NCBI GenBank assembly: GCA_001799695.1 | Contig: MGTY01000054.1 | Span: 1-47,859 of the forward strand | Direction of reading: 5' to 3' | Origin: Elusimicrobia bacterium GWA2_69_24 | GTDB taxonomy: Bacteria; Elusimicrobiota; Elusimicrobia; UBA1565 | DNA: 47,859 nt | In this document: positions 43,583 through 47,859 of the stretch, piece by piece | How positions within the stretch are numbered: the stretch's first letter is position 1 | Layout: every line of letters begins with the position of its first letter | Program-made: the position numbers and the translations under genes | Notes under the pieces: model-generated | What the model was told of the DNA's origin: nothing | The model's input: the letters and a program-made list of their open reading frames with translations, nothing else | Databases searched by the model: none

Positions 43583-45982
43583 TCAGGCGGTCTTGGCGCC
43601 GTTGGGGGCGGGGGCCGGGAGCTTGATGGCGTTGAGCCGGGTCAGGAAATCACCCACCGTGTGGATGCGCTTGTCGGGGTCCGGCTCCAGGCAGGCGTCC
43701 ACCAAGGTGTCGAGTTCCAGGGGCAGGCCGACCTTCACCCGGGAGGGCCGCACGTAGCGCTTGTTGATCTTCGAGGCGGTGGTGGCGGGAGACGGGAAGG
43801 GGCCCTGCCCCGTGAGCATCTCGTAGAGGCAGGCTCCCAGGGAGAATAGGTCGGACTCCTTGCGCACCTCGCCCTCCTCCTGCTCGGGCGCCATGTACTG
43901 GGGGGTCCCGGCCACGGATTGGGTGTGGGTGGACTTGGCCATGGCGTCCTTGGCCTGCCGCGCGATGCCGAAGTCCATGACCTTCACCACCCCTTCGGTG
44001 GTCACCATGATGTTGGAGGGCTTGAGGTCGCGGTGGATCACCCCTTTCTTGTGGGCGTAGTCCAGGGCGCTGCAGACCCCGTTCATCACGTACTGGGCCT
44101 CCGAGAAGCTGAGCGTCTTCTTGCGCTCCATGATCTGGTCCACGGTCTGGCCTTCGACGTACTCGAAGACCAGGTAGAGCTCGCCCTTCTCCTCGAGGAT
44201 GGAGTGGATGTCCACGATGTTGGGGTGATGGAGCCCGGCGACGATGCGGGCCTCCCCCAAAAAGCGCGCCCGCTCCCGTTCGTCCTCCGCGATCTCCTCG
44301 CGCATCTTCTTGATGGCGACCTTGCGTCCCAAGGCCCTGTCCAGCGCCTCGTAGACGATGCCCATGCCCCCGTTGCCCAAGGGGCGCAGGATCTTGTAGC
44401 CCGCCGCCAGCGAGGGGCCCCCGGCGATGGCCCGGGCGGTCTCGTCCCCGGCTCCGGGGAGCCGGGTGAGCCAGGTCTTCATCTTCTTGCGGCTGGGCAG
44501 GACGCGGACCAGGCCCACCGCGATGAGCAGGCCGCCGACCAAAGAGCTCAGGAGGACGACCAGGTAGCGGCGGCTGCGCGGCTTGGGGGCGGCCGCGGCC
44601 GCGAACGGCTCCGGCGCGTCGAGACGGAAGTTGTAGCGCCGGGAGATCTCCTGGAGCTCGCTGTCGAACTGCGGGCTGAGCTTGGCCGCGGCGCGGTAAT
44701 CATTGATCATGCCGCCCAGGTCGCCCAGGTTCTCCTTGGCCAGGGCGCGGTTCTTGTAGGCGTAGGCGTTGGAGGGGTTGATGGCGAGGGACTGGTCGGC
44801 GTCGCGCAGCGCCTCGCGGTAGCGCCCCAGCTGGAGCTGGGCGTTGGCGCGCGCGTCGAGGGCGTCGGTGAAGTTGGGGTCCGCGGCCAGCGCCGCCGAG
44901 GCGTCGGCCACCGCGCCCTCGTACTGCCCGGTCAGGTTCTGCGCGGCGGCCCGGAAATAACGGGCCTTGGCGTTGGCCGGCTCGCGTTCGATGACCCGGC
45001 TCGTCACCTGGATCGCGCCCTGGTAGTCGCCGAGCTTGATGCGGTTGGCGGCCTGCTGGTTGAAGGAGTCCGCCGTCGGGTCCGCCGCGGCGCGAGTCGG
45101 GGGCGCCTGCCTGAGCGTCGCCTCCACCTGGTTGCGCTGCGCCTGCGCGGCCTGGAATTCCCGGTCCAATTGCGCGGCCGCAGCCTGCTGCAGGGGGTTG
45201 AGCCCCAGGTCCTGGGGCGCGCTGGCCCGCGGTCCGGCCATCTTGGAGATCTGCATCGCCACCTTGTTGGCCCCGTTGAGCGCCAGGGCGCGGTTGGCAT
45301 CCTCCAGGGCCTGGGCGTAATCCTTCATCTGGTAGTAGGCCAGGGCGCGGGTGGTGTAGGCCCGCTCGTCGTCCTTGTAGAGCTCGCTCGCGTGCGTGGC
45401 GGCGTCGATGGCCTGGCGGTAGTCGCCCATGCCGTAGTGGGAGACGGGCGCGTTGTTGAGGGCGTCGCGGTTCTGGGGATCGTCCTCCAGGACCTTCTCG
45501 CTCAAGTTCAGCGAGCTCTGATAGGCCTGGCGGTTGTCCGGCCCCAGCTGGTTGAGTACCGCGGCGACGTCGTTGCGCATCCGGTTGTAGGTGTCCTTGG
45601 GCACTTCGGCGGTGGGGGGATCGGTGAGCGTTGCCGCCAGATCCGGGGCCAAGGAGGCCAGGATGCGGTTCTTCTCCTTGGTCGGGGCCTTGTCGTCGTC
45701 GGCCTGCTTGAGGCGGCCGTCGATCTGCTCGATGGTGGTGAGGAGCTTCTTCTTCGCGGGGGAGCTGTCGGGCATGGACATGATCTGGACCCGGGCCCTC
45801 CCATAGGCGACTATGACGTCCCCTCCTTCCGGGACGATGGGAGAAGCATCGGTCGCCGCGCCCGTGGAGGAGTCCTGGACCTGAGCCGGGACCTTGGGTT
45901 TGTCATCCGCGCAGGAGCCGCGGACCGGGAAAACGACGATAAGGGCCAAGAGCAGGCCCCAGAAACGAGGAGAGGTGCCCAT
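43583..45982 (-). CDS. Exported TPR-repeat sensor Ser/Thr protein kinase
   Basis: The 799-residue protein has a signal sequence (FWGLLLALIVVFPVRGSC), several TPR-like repeats (for example AQALEDANRALALNGANKVA, and ALRDADQSLAINPSNAYAYK), one transmembrane helix near residues 470-492 (LVVLLSSLVGGLLIAVGLV), and a C-terminal Hanks-type kinase (about 527-780). Kinase motifs are GNGGMGIVYEA, VAIKK, HRDLKPSN, DFG and GTPQYMAPE. The TPR region would be outside the membrane and the kinase inside, the reverse order of PknB. ATG 45982 is chosen over 46009 because GGAGGTGG precedes it and the earlier start lies at the expected transcription start. Confidence 0.88.
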   Translation of the reverse strand: MGTSPRFWGLLLALIVVFPVRGSCADDKPKVPAQVQDSSTGAATDASPIVPEGGDVIVAYGRARVQIMSMPDSSPAKKKLLTTIEQIDGRLKQADDDKAPTKEKNRILASLAPDLAATLTDPPTAEVPKDTYNRMRNDVAAVLNQLGPDNRQAYQSSLNLSEKVLEDDPQNRDALNNAPVSHYGMGDYRQAIDAATHASELYKDDERAYTTRALAYYQMKDYAQALEDANRALALNGANKVAMQISKMAGPRASAPQDLGLNPLQQAAAAQLDREFQAAQAQRNQVEATLRQAPPTRAAADPTADSFNQQAANRIKLGDYQGAIQVTSRVIEREPANAKARYFRAAAQNLTGQYEGAVADASAALAADPNFTDALDARANAQLQLGRYREALRDADQSLAINPSNAYAYKNRALAKENLGDLGGMINDYRAAAKLSPQFDSELQEISRRYNFRLDAPEPFAAAAAPKPRSRRYLVVLLSSLVGGLLIAVGLVRVLPSRKKMKTWLTRLPGAGDETARAIAGGPSLAAGYKILRPLGNGGMGIVYEALDRALGRKVAIKKMREEIAEDERERARFLGEARIVAGLHHPNIVDIHSILEEKGELYLVFEYVEGQTVDQIMERKKTLSFSEAQYVMNGVCSALDYAHKKGVIHRDLKPSNIMVTTEGVVKVMDFGIARQAKDAMAKSTHTQSVAGTPQYMAPEQEEGEVRKESDLFSLGACLYEMLTGQGPFPSPATTASKINKRYVRPSRVKVGLPLELDTLVDACLEPDPDKRIHTVGDFLTRLNAIKLPAPAPNGAKTA

Positions 45983-46009
45983 CAAATTCCACCTCCGAAG
46001 GGTAAGCAT

Positions 46010-46038
46010 AGTGTAAGGGCCCCCCTATTCCCTGTCAA
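46010..46038 (-). promoter_or_regulatory. Promoter of the TPR-kinase gene
   Basis: TTGACA (46033-46038) and TACACT (46010-46015) are 17 bases apart on the minus strand. The -35 lies in GGGCCCTTGACAGG, close to the two other leftward promoters in the window. The leader would be about 22-25 bases and carries the ribosome-binding site GGAGGTGG. Confidence 0.6.
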
Positions 46039-46094
46039 GGGCCCGCTATCGGAAAACCGCAAAAGATATTGCAGTCTTGAATGCTGCCCATATG

Positions 46095-46937
46095 TCAGCC
46101 CTTGCGAAGCGCGCTGAGAAGATCGCCGGTAAGGGCGGCGCAGGAGGCCGCCGTAGTCTCGGCAGGTTCCATCGGGGCTGCAGCACGGGCGGCCATCCGC
46201 GATCCGGTTGAATCCGGCTCGGAGAAAAGACGCTCTAGAAGTGATGCCGCTTCTCGGCTGACGGGCCCGGCCACCTTGTCGGACATTAGCGGGGGGAAGG
46301 CGTCTCTGAAGGATTCCATCGATACACCTCGAAGCAGGCGCAGCACATCGAGCGCATCCTTATCGCCCAGGCGGCCTTGCTCGTTTTCCCGGTCAGCGAT
46401 CTTGTGGAGCTTGGAAACCAGCAGGGCCGTAGGCCCCGCTACTGCTATATTGAAACTTCTGGCATCGGACGTCTCCAGGGCGGATACGGTCTTCTGGCTC
46501 TTATCCACGAGGGCGGCCTCAAGGCCTTTTACCTTCCGGGCCACCTTGCTGCCATGCGCACCCAGGCGCGCCCCCCGGCGGCCCGGACCGCCCACCGCAG
46601 CCGGTACCAGCAGATCCACCATGACGGCGACTCCTCTGCCGCCGAGCGCCCTCTGGGTCACCCATGAGCCGACGTTGGTGCCGTCGGGCTCGAATCCCGC
46701 GCTCCGAATGGTCTCTTCCAGCCGCGGGTAGTCGCAGAGGAATTGCGGATCCAAGGCGATATCCGCGTCGGTCGTGTATTCGGGGATTGAAAGTCCGGCC
46801 GGGCCTGTGTGAAGGTAGATGGCCTGGGCTCCCACCAGGATCAGCGCACCGCGCTGCGTGCCCAGGGCCTCCAAAGCGTCCAGAAGGACGCGGCGGGCCA
46901 GGACATAAAGTGGATCAGCGTCGCCAGGCGGATTCAT
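46095..46937 (-). CDS. Nucleotidyltransferase, AbiEii-like
   Basis: The 280-residue protein has the nucleotidyltransferase pattern ALILVGAQAIYLHTG, then TTDADIAL with the paired metal-binding Asp residues, and a helical C-terminal half (LLVSKLHKIADRENEQGRLGDKDALDVLRLL) typical of AbiEii/MenT-like enzymes. It overlaps the winged-helix gene upstream by 23 bases. Such pairs act as type IV toxin-antitoxin or phage-defence modules; by analogy this one would be the toxin, which has not been shown for this family. Confidence 0.75.
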   Translation of the reverse strand: MNPPGDADPLYVLARRVLLDALEALGTQRGALILVGAQAIYLHTGPAGLSIPEYTTDADIALDPQFLCDYPRLEETIRSAGFEPDGTNVGSWVTQRALGGRGVAVMVDLLVPAAVGGPGRRGARLGAHGSKVARKVKGLEAALVDKSQKTVSALETSDARSFNIAVAGPTALLVSKLHKIADRENEQGRLGDKDALDVLRLLRGVSMESFRDAFPPLMSDKVAGPVSREAASLLERLFSEPDSTGSRMAARAAAPMEPAETTAASCAALTGDLLSALRKG

Positions 46938-47808
46938 TGGCCTGCATCCAGTCGAGCAGAGCGTGGGCCTCCGACGGGTTGCGGCCGGGACCTGACAGCA
47001 GGTCCACCGCTGCTTGGCTCAAAGCGACATAAGGTGTTCCGTCACGTTCGTCGGTCCGATCAAAGACGACTTTGTCGTAAGGTTCGGCCAAGAGGACATT
47101 CGCCCCTGATTCCGCCGGCCTCAACCCAAGATCCTTCGCGACCTCTTCCGGAGATTCGACATAGGCCGCCAGGAGACGCGTGGGCGCTACCGGGGCGACG
47201 CAGGCCGCCGCGGCGGAACCCGTAATGGCTGCCCGTTTAGCGGCGGCGGCAAGCCGGGAAGCCGCACCGGCAATATCTCTCGGCTCCAGGTAGGAGATCA
47301 CCCGATTGGAGGCAATGAACGAATAATCCCGTGCCCAGCGCTCAATGAGTTTGCGCCAGGCGACCTCCGTGATCGGACCCCGCGGCTCGCGCCGGACCAG
47401 GGCCTCGGTTTCCAGGAAGGTGAGGACCCGGGAAACATAGCCGGGATTGATTCCCGTCTCTTCGGCTAAAGCGCGGACCCCGAACGGCGGCCGCAGATCG
47501 CACAATGCGCGCACGATTCGTCCGGCCTTGGCGCCTTTGAGCGACCGTGCTGGTCTCTCGGTCCGGTTGGGATTGCGTTCAGCGCCCTGAGTTTCAATGA
47601 AAATGGCTGGCCGGGATGTGAAGATGCGGATGTTCCCCGTAGTGTCCGCATAAGGGATATCGAGTTCCAATAAGCGTTGGCGAGTGCTCAAACTCAAGAA
47701 TGGAGCCGCGATAAGCGGGACTATTTCATCCCCCCAGGCTTTCCTGGAACCTCGAAGTTGTTCGGCCAAGAACGTCACATCTTTGGGTTCTACGCTTGCT
47801 TTGGCCAT
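46915..47808 (-). CDS. Winged-helix regulator paired with the nucleotidyltransferase (AbiEi-like)
   Basis: This 297-residue protein has an N-terminal region with LLELDIPYADTTGNIRIFTSRPAIFIE, a helix-turn-helix (FGVRALAEETGINPGYVSRV, then LTFLETEALVRREPRGPI), a C-terminal half with ITGSAAAACVAPVAPTRLLAAYV and a closing LSGPGRNPSEAHALLDWMQ. It is the likely regulator and possible antitoxin of the pair. The domain layout recalls AbiEi, but it is longer and the identity is uncertain. The upstream sequence ends 51 bases later at the window edge. Confidence 0.72.
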   Translation of the reverse strand: MAKASVEPKDVTFLAEQLRGSRKAWGDEIVPLIAAPFLSLSTRQRLLELDIPYADTTGNIRIFTSRPAIFIETQGAERNPNRTERPARSLKGAKAGRIVRALCDLRPPFGVRALAEETGINPGYVSRVLTFLETEALVRREPRGPITEVAWRKLIERWARDYSFIASNRVISYLEPRDIAGAASRLAAAAKRAAITGSAAAACVAPVAPTRLLAAYVESPEEVAKDLGLRPAESGANVLLAEPYDKVVFDRTDERDGTPYVALSQAAVDLLSGPGRNPSEAHALLDWMQANESAWRR

Positions 47809-47859
47809 TACGCCTATTCTTGCGCGTTCGCCATGGGGCCCGGTCAGATCCAGGAAAAA

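Noticed and set aside
43919-46117. A long plus-strand frame opposite the TPR-kinase gene
   Set aside because: It is antisense to a well-supported kinase with promoter and ribosome-binding site, and its translation is Val/Gly/Arg-rich without motifs.

Overview
The window is high-GC bacterial DNA made of one long plus-strand core region and one mixed-strand accessory region. A diderm, rod-shaped bacterium is suggested by mreBCD, mrdA and rodA, an AMIN-type amidase, a lipoprotein and many exported proteins. The gene style (very tight ATGA overlaps, low-complexity tails on ribosomal proteins, a TPR-sensor kinase) would fit Elusimicrobiota or a related environmental phylum, but that placement is an inference that cannot be settled by eye.

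Positions 1-15760 hold the end of tuf and the full S10-spc-alpha ribosomal supercluster: rpsJ, rplC-D-W-B, rpsS, rplV, rpsC, rplP, rpmC, rpsQ, rplN-X-E, rpsN (zinc form), rpsH, rplF-R, rpsE, rplO, secY, adk, map, infA, rpmJ, rpsM-K-D, rpoA, rplQ. rpmD (L30) is missing between rpsE and rplO. The cluster runs with a 12-base gap into a cell-elongation and envelope block (15773-26899): mreB, mreC, mreD, mrdA (PBP2), rodA, a radical-SAM-linked DUF2344 protein, RNase E/G, an AMIN/amidase_3 cell-wall amidase and murI. A one-domain response regulator converges on murI.

Positions 27323-36093 carry an unknown helical protein, a YiiX-like permuted NlpC/P60 protein that seems to lack its cysteine, an unusual rho, a membrane protein with HEAT-like repeats, ridA, a lipoprotein, queC and queE, a zinc-ribbon protein and two small exported proteins. 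A candidate leftward small RNA lies at 35500-35589.

Positions 36094-47859 are accessory or lie on the minus strand: a higBA toxin-antitoxin pair with a palindromic operator inside its promoter, a 146-bp inverted-repeat element (MITE-like) with a 10-bp target duplication, a fragment resembling a Fic-protein C-terminus, mutL and mutS, an HNH endonuclease gene directly upstream of mutS, a truncated type I restriction (HsdR) fragment, a TPR-sensor Ser/Thr kinase, and an AbiE-like nucleotidyltransferase/winged-helix pair at the right edge.

The most striking observations are: a transcription terminator Rho whose N-terminal RNA-binding domains are replaced by a Gly/Asn/Gln/Arg hexapeptide repeat; a similar Arg/Gly-rich N-terminal extension on RNase E/G; a roughly 57-bp GC-rich element read in frame inside two neighbouring genes; the MITE; and a set of leftward promoters that share an extended -35 sequence.
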